64,000 bases of DNA from Culex pipiens pallens (Eukaryota > Arthropoda > Insecta > Diptera > Culicidae): assembly GCF_016801865.2 (NCBI RefSeq), contig NC_068937.1:72740854-72804853 (forward strand), in the 5' to 3' direction. This document shows, in pieces, positions 52,201-63,819 of the stretch. Position 1 is the first letter of the stretch; every line of letters begins with the position of its first letter. Under the pieces are notes generated by a model. That model was given only the letters and a program-made list of their open reading frames with translations, was not told where the DNA came from and did no database searches. The position numbers were made by a program, and so were the translations under genes.

Positions 52201-55200
52201 AAATTCTAAAATTCTAAAATTCTAAAATTCTAAAATTCTAAAATTCTAAAATTCTAAAATTCTAAAATTCTAAAATTCTAAAATTCTAAAATTCTAAAAT
52301 TCTTAAATTCTTAAATTCTTAAATTCTAAAATTCTAAAATTCTAAAATTCTAAAATTCTAAAATTCTAAAATTCTAAAATTCTAAAATTCTAAAATTCTA
52401 AAATTCTAAAATTCTTAAATTCTAAAATTCTAAAATTCTAAAATTCTAAAATTCTAAATTCTAAAATTCTAAAATTCTACATTCTAAAATTCTAAAATTC
52501 TAAAATTCTAAAATTCTAAAATTCTAAAATTCTAAAATTCTAAAATTCTAAAATTCTACATTCTAAAATTCTAAAATTCTAAATTTATAAAATTCTAAAA
52601 TTCTAAAATTCTTAAATTCTAAAATTCTTAAATTCTTAAATTCTAAAATTCTAAAATTCTAAAATTCTAAAATTCTAAAATTCTAAAATTCTAAAATTCT
52701 TAAATTCTTAAATTCTTAAATTCTTAAATTCTAAAATTCTAAAATTCTAAAATTCTAAAATTCTAAAATTCTTAAATTCTTAAATTCTAAAATTCTAAAA
52801 TTCTAAAATTCTAAAATTCTAAAATTCTAAAATTCTAAAATTCTAAAATTCTAAAATTCTAAAATTCTAAAATTCTAAAATTCTAAAATTCTAAAATTCT
52901 AAAATTCTAAAATTCTTAAAATTCTAAAATTCTAAAATTCTTAAAATTCTAAAATTCTAAAATTCTAAAATTCTTAAATTCTAAAATTCTAAAATTCTTA
53001 AATTCTAAATTCTAAAATTCTAAAATTCTAAAATTCTAAAATTCTAAAATTCTAAAATTCTAAAATTCTAAAATTCTAAAATTCTAAAATTCTAAAATTC
53101 TAAAATTCTAAAATTCTAAAATTCTAAAATTCTAAAATTCTAAAATTCTATAATTCTAAAATTCTAAAATTCTAAAATTCTAAAATTCTAAAATTCTAAA
53201 ATTCTAAAATTCTAAATTTATAAAATTCTAAAATTCTAAAATTCTAAAATTCTAAAATTCTAAAATTCTAAAATTCTAAAATTCTAAAATTCTAAAATTC
53301 TAAAATTCTAAAATTCTAAATTCTTAAATTCTAAATTCTAAAATTCTAAATTCTAAAATTCTAAATTCTAAAATTCTAAATTCTAAAATTCTAAATTCTA
53401 AAATTCTAAATTCTTAAATTCTAAAATTCTAAAATTCTAAATTCTAAAATTCTAAAATTCTTAAATTCTAAAATTCTAAAATTCTAAAATTCTAAAATTC
53501 TAAAATTCTAAAATTCTAAAATTCTAAAATTCTAAAATTCTAAAATTCTAAAATTCTAAAATTCTAAAATTCTAAAATTCTAAAATTCTAAAATTCTCAA
53601 ATTCTAAAATTCTAAAATTCTAAAATTCTAAAATTCTAAAATTCTAAAATTCTAAAATTCTAAAATTCTAAAATTCTAAAATTCTAAAATTCTAAAATTC
53701 TTAAATTCTAAAATTCTAAAATTCTAAAATTCTAAAATTCTAAAATTCTAAAATTCTAAAATTCTAAAATTCTAAAATTCTAAAATTCTAAAATTCTAAA
53801 ATTCTAAAATTCTAAAATTCTAAATTTATAAAATTCTAAAATTCTAAAATTCTAAAATTCTAAAATTCTAAAATTCTAAAATTCTAAAATTCTAAAATTC
53901 TAAAATTCTAAAATTCTAAAATTCTAAAATTCTAAAATTCTAAAATTCTAAAATTCTAAAATTCTAAAATTTCTAAAATTCTAAAATTCTAAAATTCTAA
54001 AATTCTAAAATTCTAAAATTCTAAAATTCTAAAATTCTAAAATTCTAAAATTCTAAAATTCTAAAATTCTAAAATTCTAAAATTCTAAAATTCTAAAATT
54101 CTAAAATTCTAAAATTCTAAAATTCTAAATTCTAAAATTCTAAATTCTAAATTCTAAATTCTAAATTCTTAAATTCTAAATTCTAAAATTCTAAATTCTA
54201 AAATTCTAAATTCTAAAATTCTAAATTCTAAAATTCTAAATTCTAAAATTCTAAATTCTAAAATTTTAAATTCTAATTCTAAATTCTAAAATTCTAAAAT
54301 TCTAAAATTCTAAAATTCTAAAATTCTAAAATTCTAAAATTCTAAAATTCTAAAATTCTAAATTCTAAATTCTAAAATTCTAAAATTCTAAAATTCTAAA
54401 ATTCTAAAATTCTAAAATTCTAAAATTCTAAAATTCTAAAATTCTAAAATTCTAAAATTCTAAAATTCTAAAATTCTAAAATTCTAAAATTCTAAAAATT
54501 CTAAAATTCTAAAATTCTAAAATTCTGAAATTCTAAAATTCTAATATTTTAAATTCTAAAATTCTAAAATTCTAAAATTCTAAAATTCTAAAATTCTAAA
54601 ATTCTAAAATTCTAAAATTCTAAAATTCTAAAATTCTAAAATTCTAAAATTCTAAAATTCTAAAATTCTAAAATTCTAAAATTCTAAAATTCTAAAATTC
54701 TTAAATTCTAAAATTCTAAAATTCTAAAATTCTAAAATTCTAAAATTCTAGCATTCTAAAATTCTAAAATTCTAAAATTCTAAAATTCTAAAATTCTAAA
54801 ATTCTAAAATTCTAAAATTCTAAAATTCTAAAATTCTAAAATTCTAAAATTCTAAAATTCTAAAATTCTAAAATTCTAAAATTCTAAAATTCTAAAATTC
54901 TAAAATTCTAAAATTCTAAATTCTAAAATTCTAAAATTCTAAATTCTAAAATTCTAAAATTCTAAAATTCTAAAATTCTAAAATTCTAAAATTCTAAAAT
55001 TCTAAAATTCTAAAATTCTAAAATTCTAAAATTCTAAAATTCTAAAATTCTAAAATTCTAAAATTCTAAAATTCTAAAATTCTACATTCTAAAATTCTAA
55101 AATTCTAAAATTCTAAAATTCTAAAATTCTAAAATTCTAAAATTCTAAAATTCTAAAATTCTAAAATTCTAAAATTCTTAAATTCTAAAATTCTAAAATT

Positions 55201-56359
55201 CTAAAATTCTTAAATTCTAAAATTCTAAAATTCTAAAATTCTAAAATTCTAAAATTCTAAAATTCTAAAATTCTATCAAATTCTAAAATTCTAAAATTCT
55301 AAAATTCTAAAATTCTAAAATTCTAAAATTCTAAAATTCTAAAATTCTAAAATTCTAAAATTCTAAAATTCTAAAATTCTAAAATTCTAAAATTCTAAAA
55401 TTCTAAAATTCTAAATTCTCAAATTCTAAAATTCTAAAATTCTAAAATTCTAAATTTCTAAATTCTAAAATTCTAAAATTCTAAAATTCTAAAATTCTAA
55501 AATTCTAAAATTCTAAAATTCTAAAATTCTAAAATTCTAAAATTCTAAAATTCTAAAATTCTAAAATTCTAAATTCTAAAATTCTAAAATTCTAAAATTC
55601 TAAAATTCTTAAATTCTAAAATTCTAAAATTCTGAACGTCTGAAATGCTAAAATTCTAAAATTCTAAAATTCTAAAATTCTAAAATTCTAAAATTCTTAA
55701 ATTCTTAAATTCTAAAATTCTTAAATTCTTAAAATTCTAAAATTCTAAAATTCTTAAATTCTAAAATTCTAAAATTCTAAAATTCTAAAATTCTAAAATT
55801 CTAAAATTCTAAAATTCTAAAATTCTAAAATTCTAAAATTCTAAAATTCTAAAATTCTAAAATTCTAAAATTCTAAAATTCTAAAATTCTTAAATTCTAA
55901 AATTCTTAAATTCTTAAATTCTTAAATTCTAAAATTCTTAAATTCTAAAATTCTAAAATTCTTAAATTCTTAAATTCTAAAATTCTAAAATTCTAAAACT
56001 CTAAAATTTTGAAATTCTAAAACTCTAAATTCTTAAATTTTAAAATTCTAAATTCTAAAATTCTAAAATTCTAAAATTCTAAAATTCTAAAATTCTAAAA
56101 TTCTAAAATTCTAAAATTCTAAAATTCTAAAATTCTAAAATTCTTAAATTCTTAAATTCTTAAATTCTTAAATTCTTAAATTCTAAATTCTAAAATTCTA
56201 AAATTCTAAAATTCTAAAATTCTAAAATTCTAAAATTCTAAATTCTAAAATTCTAAAATTCTAAAATTCTAAAATTCTAAAATTCTAAAATTCTAAAATT
56301 CTAATATTTAAAATTCTAAAATTCTAAAATTCTAAAATTATAAATTCTAAAATTTTAAA
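49207..56359. repeat. 7.15-kb octanucleotide array (ATTCTAAA)n
   Basis: Close to 900 copies of the octamer ATTCTAAA with three classes of variant: heptamers with one A fewer (TTCTAAA), ATTCTTAA, and rare TTCTACA, TTTATAA or GAACGTC. The ATTCTTAA variant is concentrated around 51050-51650, and short heptamer/octamer alternations around 53320-53460 and 54120-54270 form a higher-order 15-mer pattern. Bounded by assembly gaps on both sides, so the true length is not known. Confidence 0.97.
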
Positions 56360-56459
56360 NNNNNNNNNNNNNNNNNNNNNNNNNNNNNNNNNNNNNNNNN
56401 NNNNNNNNNNNNNNNNNNNNNNNNNNNNNNNNNNNNNNNNNNNNNNNNNNNNNNNNNNN
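56360..56459. other. Assembly gap (100 N)
   Basis: Separates the octamer array from the BEL pol ORF; the integrase end and 3' LTR of the element are lost here. Confidence 1.
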
Positions 56460-59125
56460 CACTCCTTGCAGTGATGGATCACCTCTCTGATCACACTTCT
56501 GCCCCCAAGTGGCCAAAAGCGTAATCGTACGACTCCCAACACCAGTTGTGGGCCAGCGTGAAGCAATTTCTCGTGGAAATGTCGGAAAAGAAGTCGTGTG
56601 AGTTGATGCCTAGCCGGAAGTACGATGGGATGTTTCGTGTCCTCGGATTCCAATGAATGACGTAAGCGTCCTCCCACTCTAATGAGCTGTTCATCGGAAA
56701 TGTACGGGTTGAACCACCGCAGTGGTGAACTGTTCGCAACTGGTTTTCCCTTGGTTAGTTTGTTCCATTCATCAGCGAAAACTTGCTTCTGAACGAGCCT
56801 TATTAATGCGAACTCTGCTTCTTTCAGCTCCGCAACCGTCAACAAGTCCGATTTGAACCGCTTTTCCTTGGGCATGCGAAGTAGATCCTTCAAGCGTAGC
56901 CAATACGCCGTACGCCTGACCAGATCGGGATACGAAGAGAAGTGAGAGATGAACCAAACGTTGAACTCAGCCGTAGTTGCTGCAGCTACCGATGCCGCAG
57001 TGTTTCTTCGCTCTTCTTCTGCTTCTTCCGTCGTCACGATCTTCGGTTGTGGTTGGCGTTGCTCATTCGTCTTCTTTACCCAGCCTGGCTTCCAGAATGG
57101 TACCAAGTCGATGAGATCTGCTGGCATGACTCCACGTGACAGGAAATCTGCGGGGTTTTCAACTCCAGGCACGTGTCCCCAGACACAGCCTTCCGTGAGA
57201 GCTTGAATCTTGGCCACCCTGTTGGCGACGAAAGTGACCCATGTTGATGGTGGTGATTGTAGCCAGTACAACACGCACATGGCGTCGACCCAGAAAAAGG
57301 TTGGAATTTTGATCTTCAGCGATTGCAGAATTTGCACGTAGAGTTCAGCAGACAAAACGCCACCGCGAAGTTCCAATCTTGGCATCGCTTGGCTCTTTAA
57401 CGGTGCCACCTTGGTTTTGGATGTGAGCAAGTTCACGGATATCCTGCCCTTTGGATCTTCGCTTTTCAAATACGCACCGCTTCCAAAGGCCTTCTCAGAT
57501 GCGTCAGAAAAGAAGTGCAATTCCATCTTGAACACTTCAGGGCAGATGACGCAACGAGTGATGCGAAGTTCATTGAGCAAAGCGAGCTGTGAATGAAATC
57601 TCCTCCAGACCTCACCCACCATTTCAGGTACCGCCTCATCCCAATCCAAACGTTCTCCGTTCGGGTTCAGCAACGTCCACAGAGATTGCATGAAAATCTT
57701 GGCCGTTACGATGACCGGTCCTAGCAGTCCAAGAGGGTCAAAAAGAAGGGCAATTGTTGACAAAATGAAGCGTTTAGTGAGCTCAGGCACTTTGTCCAAA
57801 TCGGGAATGTTGAACTGGAACTTTAGCGTGTCCGTTTTCGGCATCCATGTGAGACCAAGAGTTTTCACTCCAGGGTCCGTGTCAAGGTTGATTTCCTCCA
57901 TGCTAATCGCTAGGTTTTCCTCAGCAATTCCAGCTAGCACTTCCTGTCGATTTGATGCCCATTTCCTAAGCTTGAAACCGCCTCGTAGCATCATCTCGTC
58001 TAGCTGCTTCCGAAGTTCGATTGCTGATTGGACGTCCTCAGCTCCGGTGATGACGTCATCCATGTAGGTGTCTTGGTTGACTGCCCGTGCAGCAAGCGGA
58101 AATCGAGGTCCATCATCCGTCGCTAGTTGTTTTAGCGTCCTGGTTGCGAGGAATGGAGCGGGCTTGGTGCCGTAAGTGACGGTTTTCAGCTCGTAGATGC
58201 CAACTTCCTCGTCCGGAGAAAAACGCCACAGAATGGATTGCAATGGCCGTTCCTCTGGGTGGACCATGATTTGACGGAACATCTTCTCTACGTCAGACAC
58301 AAGCATAACCGGCTTGATCCGACTCCGCAGAATGATAGAGCGCAAATCTTCTTGGATTACCGGCCCTGCCAGCAACACATCGTTCAGTGCGACTCCAGAA
58401 GATGTTTTGCATGAAGCGTCGAAAACAACTCTGCATTTGGTGGTGGTACTGGCCTCCTTGACCACCGGATGGTGCGGTAGAAAACACCGATTGACCTGGG
58501 TTGGAGTTGTTTCTTCGACCTTGGACATGTGACCCAGTTCCAGATATTCGTCCATGAAATCTGTATACTGTTTCCGCAAATTGGCGTCCCTTGCCAGTCT
58601 GCGTTCGGTTGCGTGCAGCCGTCGCAACGCAATTTCCTTGGATTCGCCCAATCTGGAGATTCCACCTTCGACCTTGGGCATGGAAACGAAATACCGACCG
58701 TCGGATAACCGTTGAACCGTGTGTTGGAAGTTCTCTTCGCAGCGTCTTTCAGCGGGAGAGAACGCGTCGTCCAAACCGACGTCTTCAGCCGACCAAAACC
58801 GTGCCATCAGAGTTTCCATCTTCTCTGAGGTTGACACGTTGCACTTCACCTGCGTGGAGTTGCATGGAACCGAGAGACCACCGGATACCACCCAGCCGAA
58901 CACCGACTCGTTCAGCGCTGGTAGATTGTCTCCCAGGGGAATTCTTCGACCGGTTTCAAAGAACTCGAAAAAGCATTCAATGCCAAGGACGATGTCCACC
59001 TTCTTGGACTGGAAGAATGCTGGATCTGCCAATTCAATTCCGTCCGGAATCGACCATCCATTTGTTGCGATTGTTGTTGTTGGCAGATTGACCGTAACCT
59101 TGGAGAGCACCAAGAAGTTCATGTC
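56460..59125 (-). CDS. BEL/Pao pol (reverse transcriptase, RNase H, start of integrase), partial
   Basis: About 888 codons open without a stop from the LINE insertion at 59125 to the gap. It starts in the region linking protease to polymerase (VFGWVVSGGL). Reverse transcriptase motifs include CRVVFDASCKTSSGVALNDV, VSDVEKMFRQI and the catalytic YMDDVITG (58055-58066). RNase H-like part: HFFSDASEKAFGSGAYL and PRLELRGGVLSAELY. Then the integrase zinc-binding region with KHPIVLPARHQLTRLLFRHF, HEKLLHAGPQLVL and GGRSVIREVIHHC. The frame is intact within this stretch, which suggests fairly recent activity of the family. Confidence 0.92.
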
Positions 59126-59402
59126 AATTTTTTTTTTCAATTCAATCAATTTTTATTTGTTCTTTTGCTCAACCCGGCTCGATTTACATAGATAGTGATA
59201 CAGAATTCTCTCTTCATCTAAATTTCAGTTTTTCGTACGTGTTGTACATTGTTGGTTTCTCGTATAGTTTACATTTTGCATTTAGGATGCTCATGTTTAG
59301 TCTGAATTATTAAAATATCCTACCTAACTAAAACTAAAAATTATAAACCTAGACCTAACCAACCCTGAACAGGTTTCGAATCAATTCGATATTGCTTAAG
59401 GC
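59126..59402 (-). mobile_element. LINE 3'-end insertion (277 bp)
   Basis: Bounded by the 14-bp duplication AAGAAGTTCATGTC (59112-59125 and 59403-59416), which splits the BEL ORF. Read on the minus strand it ends in AATAAA, a short spacer and a poly-A run next to the left duplication. It is a 5'-truncated LINE 3' UTR or a SINE-like piece; no coding part. Confidence 0.88.
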
Positions 59403-60167
59403 AAGAAGTTCATGTCTCGCTCGAAGTTGGATAACCGAGACCGCACCGTTGCGTGAATCTTGTGCTTAACCTTTGTGCCAGATTGACCGATTCCTAGCAC
59501 GGAAATGTCCACCTTTTCTCGCGTGACCTTCATCAGCTGCGCCAGTCGCTCTGATATGAAGTTACTCTCCGACCCCGAGTCGAGGAGTGCGCGAGCAGGG
59601 TACCGATTGCCATCGTCGTCCTCGACAATGACCACTGCTGTAGCCAACAGCACTTGCAGCTTGTGTTGCTGCGCCTGACATGGATGGGTTCGTGGCTGCC
59701 ATGTTTGCCACGTGGGATGTTGTCGGACCTTGGGTTTCCTTGGAGTTGGAAGGGTTGTTGCTCCCTGCAACCGCGAGTGCCGTCACCGCGTTGTCCCTTT
59801 CCGGTTGTTGTTGAAAACATATCAAAGTATGGTGCCGACCCTTGCAGTTCCTGCAACTGTACTTGGACGTGCAGTTTTTGGCTTGATGACCAGTTCTGAA
59901 GCAGTTGCGACAGAGGGAATGCGTCTTGAGTAATGCGTCCCTCTCCGACACCACCAACCGTTGGAATGCAGAACACTGGTAGAGTAAGTGGTTGTCCTTA
60001 CAAGCCACGCACGAGTAGCCAGCATGTTGCACCGTACTGTAGCTAACCTTCTTTGCCATGGATTTGGGAACGTACTGTTGTTGTTGGTGTTGAACAGCCC
60101 GACTGTTCACAGTTTTCGGTGGCAAACTCTCCAGAACCTTTCTGGTTTTGGCGAGCAGTCTTGTCGA
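59403..60167 (-). pseudogene. BEL gag C-terminus and protease, frameshifted
   Basis: Gag part from about 60160: LPPKTVNSRAVQHQQQQYV, then three Cys-rich knuckles CVACKDNHLLYQC, CRNCFRTGHQAKNC and CRNCKGRHHTLIC. Near 59660 a one-base change moves the frame to the protease, with the active site ALLDSGSESNFIS at about 59550-59582. BEL elements normally encode both in one frame, so this copy is damaged. Confidence 0.85.
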
Positions 60168-60868
60168 AAAAGAAAAACAGTTTTTCTCTACTTCACCGAC
60201 GTTTCGGCCTTTATTTTGAGGCCTTCTTCAGGGGGTTTACTAAAAATGTCAAGCTTTTACAATTTGTGTGTGTTTGGTTGTGTTTTGTGTACTTACTAGT
60301 TGTCTGTTTCTTGTCAAAAATGTTTTAGTCCTATTGTTAAACTGTCCTTTACGTTTGCTGCACATCACTGTTTAAAGAATTAATTTAATATTGTTTTGTA
60401 AACTATTGTGAAATACTAACATGTTTGTCCAAATAAATTGTTGTAAAACAACATTCAACTGCTGGGTCACTTTGTACTGTACAACGTCTAATTGCTAACT
60501 GTCAGGTGGATTGGTTCAGTTGTGATTGTGTTGTGTGTTTTTGTGTGTTTTGTGGACAAGATCGAGGAAGTTCTGGCCGCTTTCATGTATACCACCCACG
60601 ACAGCATCCAGTTCACCTACGAGGTTGAGCGAGACGGGAGACTCCCATACCTCGATATGACACTGGTAAGACAAGCAGATGGTACCATTCGTACAGAGTG
60701 GTACACGAAAGAGATTGCATCAGGCCGCCTCCTTAACTTCCTATCCATTCATCCTCTTCCCCAAAAAATCAATATTGCAACCAATTTTATCAACCGTGTT
60801 TACAATCTCACCACCAACAAAACAGATAAAGAAAAAAGACAAATAGTTCACAAATACCACAAAGTAAA
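60168..60868 (+). mobile_element. Penelope-like element fragment
   Basis: Opposite in strand to the BEL element. Plus-strand frame (about 60564-60868) FTYEVERDGRLPYLDMTLV, then ASGRLLNFLSIHPLPQKINI and FINRV matches the end of Penelope reverse transcriptase (thumb region). The left part carries GACGTTTCGGCCTTTATTTTG, whose complement is the GAAACGTC motif of Penelope terminal repeats. No GIY-YIG endonuclease visible. It replaces the middle of BEL gag: residues normally between the two gag pieces are missing. Confidence 0.82.
60195..60236 (-). ncRNA. Hammerhead-ribozyme-like motif in the Penelope fragment
   Basis: On the minus strand CTGAAGA (60231-60225) is followed by GGCC, an A/T-rich loop and GGCC (a four-base stem II), then GAAAC (60205-60201) and GTC (60200-60198). 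This is the conserved core CUGANGA/stem II/GAAAC/GUC of minimal hammerheads known from Penelope elements, with the very short stem III typical of them. The orientation is opposite to the reverse transcriptase frame here, which would need an inverted terminal repeat. Confidence 0.55.
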
Positions 60869-61512
60869 CAACGATTGCACCAGTCGCTGCATAAGTACCT
60901 TGTGGTTGTTGTAGTACCTCTGCAAACGATCCCATGCCAGCTTGTAGTTGACCGACGTGGTTGAAAGTCCACTAATGATCCTCTTGGGTTTGTCGTCAAG
61001 ACAATTCTTTAGGTAGTGGAACTTTTCCACATCCGGTAGGTCTGACTTCCAGTGGATGAGTGAGAGGAACAGGTCACGAAAACTCAGCCACTCGTCGATG
61101 TTCCCCTTGAACATAGGAAGCTTGATCTGAGGCAAACGGGCGTGATCAGTCCCCCAACAATCGTGTCGTTGTGGGTCGGTTCACATGGAACTTCCTGTCG
61201 TTCCTTCAGCTTGTCCAGTAGAAGGGATTTTACTCGGTAATAGCCTTCAGTCAACGTTTCGCGGTCCTTTTTGTAGGTAGGGCCATCCTCAGGGTTGTAG
61301 TCTTTGTGAGATTTGATTTCCACCAAGGTAGTGCACAAAACTTCCCACAGCTTGTTGAGACTTTCCAAGCGCACACTCACCTGGGAAGCGGTTGTTTCCG
61401 CCTTAAATTGATCAGCAAATTTGAAGATGTCATTGAGCGCTGCTTGTAACTCTTGGTATTTAACGGTCAACGTATTCAGCGTCGGTCCTAACAAGGACTT
61501 CCGGGGTGCCAT
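60869..61512 (-). pseudogene. BEL gag N-terminal part, frameshifted
   Basis: Starts MAPRKSLLGPTLNTL at 61512 and reads a helical segment to about 61140, then a frame change leads to IKLPMFKGNIDEWLSFRDLF, KFHYLKNCLDDKPKRIISGL and YKLAWDRLQRYYNNHKVLMQ, a classic BEL gag core. It stops at LVQSLFT where the Penelope fragment begins. Confidence 0.85.
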
Positions 61513-62700
61513 GACGTCAGAGAATGTAAAGCGAAAAAGTGTGGTGCTGTAGTATTCCGTTTCGTCCTGGCTTCGGCAAGAACATATACTGCTGTAGCAA
61601 ATTACTTACTTTTAGCAGTAACTGATCGTACCCAAAGCAGTTGGGAGTTCAATCAGAACCGGAAGCACCAGGTAGCTCGAGACGTCAAACCAAAATGTCC
61701 TTAGCGGTCAAGTGGGCAGCTCAAATTGAATGCGTGGGTGTGCGAAGAAGAGGTGGAAAACGGCATGTAGTATCAACGGTGCCTTGGCTTCGGCAAGCCA
61801 TATACTTTGCTAGTGTATCTCACCTGGAGAAACAGTAGCAGCGACCAAAAAAACGTGAACCAGATCGTAAATCAATCAGCGGATGGGATGACCTCAGGGA
61901 TGCGTGGTGTAAGCGAAGAGGATACAAACTCGATTTAAAATGGTGTATTTCTGTCGTCTTAGCTTCGGCAATATACTATTCATTAGCACTCACCGGTAGA
62001 AACGAACAGTTGCGCAGCCTCTTCAGTCCACGTGGCGATCCGTCTTGGCACGTGTCAGTCACGTTGATGTCGTCCTTCTCGGGTGGTCTGAACGGTAGCA
62101 AACGGTTGTGCCCACCGTTAGATGTCCTCTTGGAGTCGTGCAGATCGTCGTGTAGATCTCCAGCGACCTCGGAGTCGCCGCGTGTCGGCTTGGAGTCGTG
62201 CAGATGGTCAGCGACCTCCACGTGGTCACAGCACGTGCAATCACCGGCGTCCAGCCGGTTCGGGCGTAGTAAGAGTTGTGTGATCGAAAAATGGTGTTAG
62301 TTTCACGGTAGCGACTCGCTTCGGCTGACATACACTGTGCTTAGAATATTTTACCTTGTCAAAAGGTGTCCTTTCTGGAACAGTGTGTCAACTCAGCAGT
62401 CGGATGGCTCCGGCAGCAACGCAGCAATCGGATGGTCCAGGAAATGGCTGACCGGATGTCCCCGGATGTCCCAGAAAATGGCTGACCGTGACCGGAAACG
62501 CGCTCTCGCCGCGCAGCGCGTAGCAGATGGCTCGCTCGATCCAATGGGACGCACGCAGCGGTTCGCTCCAGCGGAATGTATAGCGTAGATGTGGATGGGA
62601 GGTGTGTCAGTACCGGGGATGTCTGACCGCTTCGGCGGACATATACGTAGTGGTTCCACTTACCAAACGCAACACGTTGGCGCGTAGATGTCCAAGCGCG
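61513..62700 (-). repeat. BEL leader with five diverged modules
   Basis: Five places on the minus strand repeat the same plan: a splice-donor-like GTAAGT/GTGAGT/GTGAGA/GTAAAA, about 20 nt, GTATAT or GTGTAT, then GCCGAAGC (near 61575, 61785, 61960, 62315 and 62630), often followed by ACACCATTTTT-like sequence. Spacing is about 180-350 bp and the intervening sequence is not alike. No ORF explains this conservation. Confidence 0.6.
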
Positions 62701-63060
62701 AAGTTCGTTGTCCGGGTTGAGGGTAAAATGTCCTATTGTCCCAGGGATGAATGGCTAAACCGTTGGCGCGCTTTGATTGTTCCCAGCAGCGATGGCGAAC
62801 CGTGCCACGCCGCAGTCCAATGGCGACGAACCTCGTCCACAAACGGCAATGTAGCGTCCAACCGTCCTTCCTCCCGCGAACCAGGATCCGTCCGATCCGG
62901 TTCGAAGGACCAGAAAACAACGTTGCCCCCAGCATCGACCACTGCTGTCGAAGGCTAGATTGTACTCCGGCTCCCCAACACCTTCATTAGCAGGTATCTG
63001 CTGATTCCATCCAATCTCCTTTTCCCAGATACGCTTCATCATCTTGCCGAAGAGAACCAC
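62701..63060 (-). other. Possible 5' part of the BEL region
   Basis: GC-rich compared with the DNA to its right. Minus-strand frame MKRIWEKEIGWNQQIPANEG near 63040 continues for about 100 codons, but nothing in it is recognisable. It may be host or element sequence. Confidence 0.3.
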
Positions 63061-63819
63061 TGCACTATGGGGTTTCAGGCGGCCATAAATCGAAAAACCG
63101 ACATACTCTAATTATTTTTTTGGTATTTTTTTTCGAAAATAAACATTCTAACTAAGAAAAATCCGGAGTTTGAAAGTTGTAGGTTCAAAATTCACTGAAT
63201 TGCAGACCTTCAAAGGCGAAAATGGTAAGAAAAAACATGTTTTTTGACAAAAAAATGATTATTTTTCATAGTTGTACTGTGTAGCTGTTTATGTATTTTT
63301 TCCTGCATCATTATATATATTCAGAAAGGTAATTGATTCAACTTTTCAATAACATTTTACAAAACACACTTTTACAGGCTAAAAAAAATAATAAAAATAA
63401 AAAAAGATGGATTTTTATTCAAAATTTAGTTTTTTTCAACTTTGTTAATGGAGTACTTTTTTTGTGTGCATTTGTGCGATCTGAAAATTTTGCAGCTAAA
63501 AATTTGAACCATGTCCTAACTTGTCTCCAAATTTCAAAGTGCACTTATGTGCACTTTTTGAGTTATGCCATTTTGAACATTTTGATTCATGCAAGAAAAT
63601 TAATGATTTCGCGTATACGCTTGGTTAAAATCACATTATTTACCTGCGGAGGCAGAAATGACGTACCTGCTATGTATGTTTTGAAATTGATTTGATATTC
63701 ATGACTTTGTTGGTACTTAGGTACGTTTAATAAAATTAGAAATTCCTTTTCTAAGTATTTTACAGAAACGATTCGTCGAATATTCATATCAGTTCGTTGT
63801 TGTGTTCTTTTGAAAGTAT
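63061..63819. other. AT-rich intergenic sequence
   Basis: Homopolymer-rich DNA (T and A runs) with no repeat, ORF or RNA gene that I can support. Confidence 0.5.

Larger units (their letters stand above)
56460..62700 (-). mobile_element. BEL/Pao LTR retrotransposon, broken, 3' end in gap
   Basis: On the minus strand from about 62.7 kb: a long leader, gag, protease, reverse transcriptase, RNase H and the start of integrase, in BEL/Pao order. It is interrupted by a Penelope-like piece (60168-60868) and a LINE tail (59126-59402) and has frame changes in gag/protease. I could not find either LTR: the 3' one would be in or beyond the gap, and the 5' edge is undefined. Confidence 0.88.

Noticed and set aside
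56460..62935. Search for BEL LTRs
   Set aside because: The 3' end falls in a gap and octamer array, and no repeated TG...CA segment was recognised at the 5' side.
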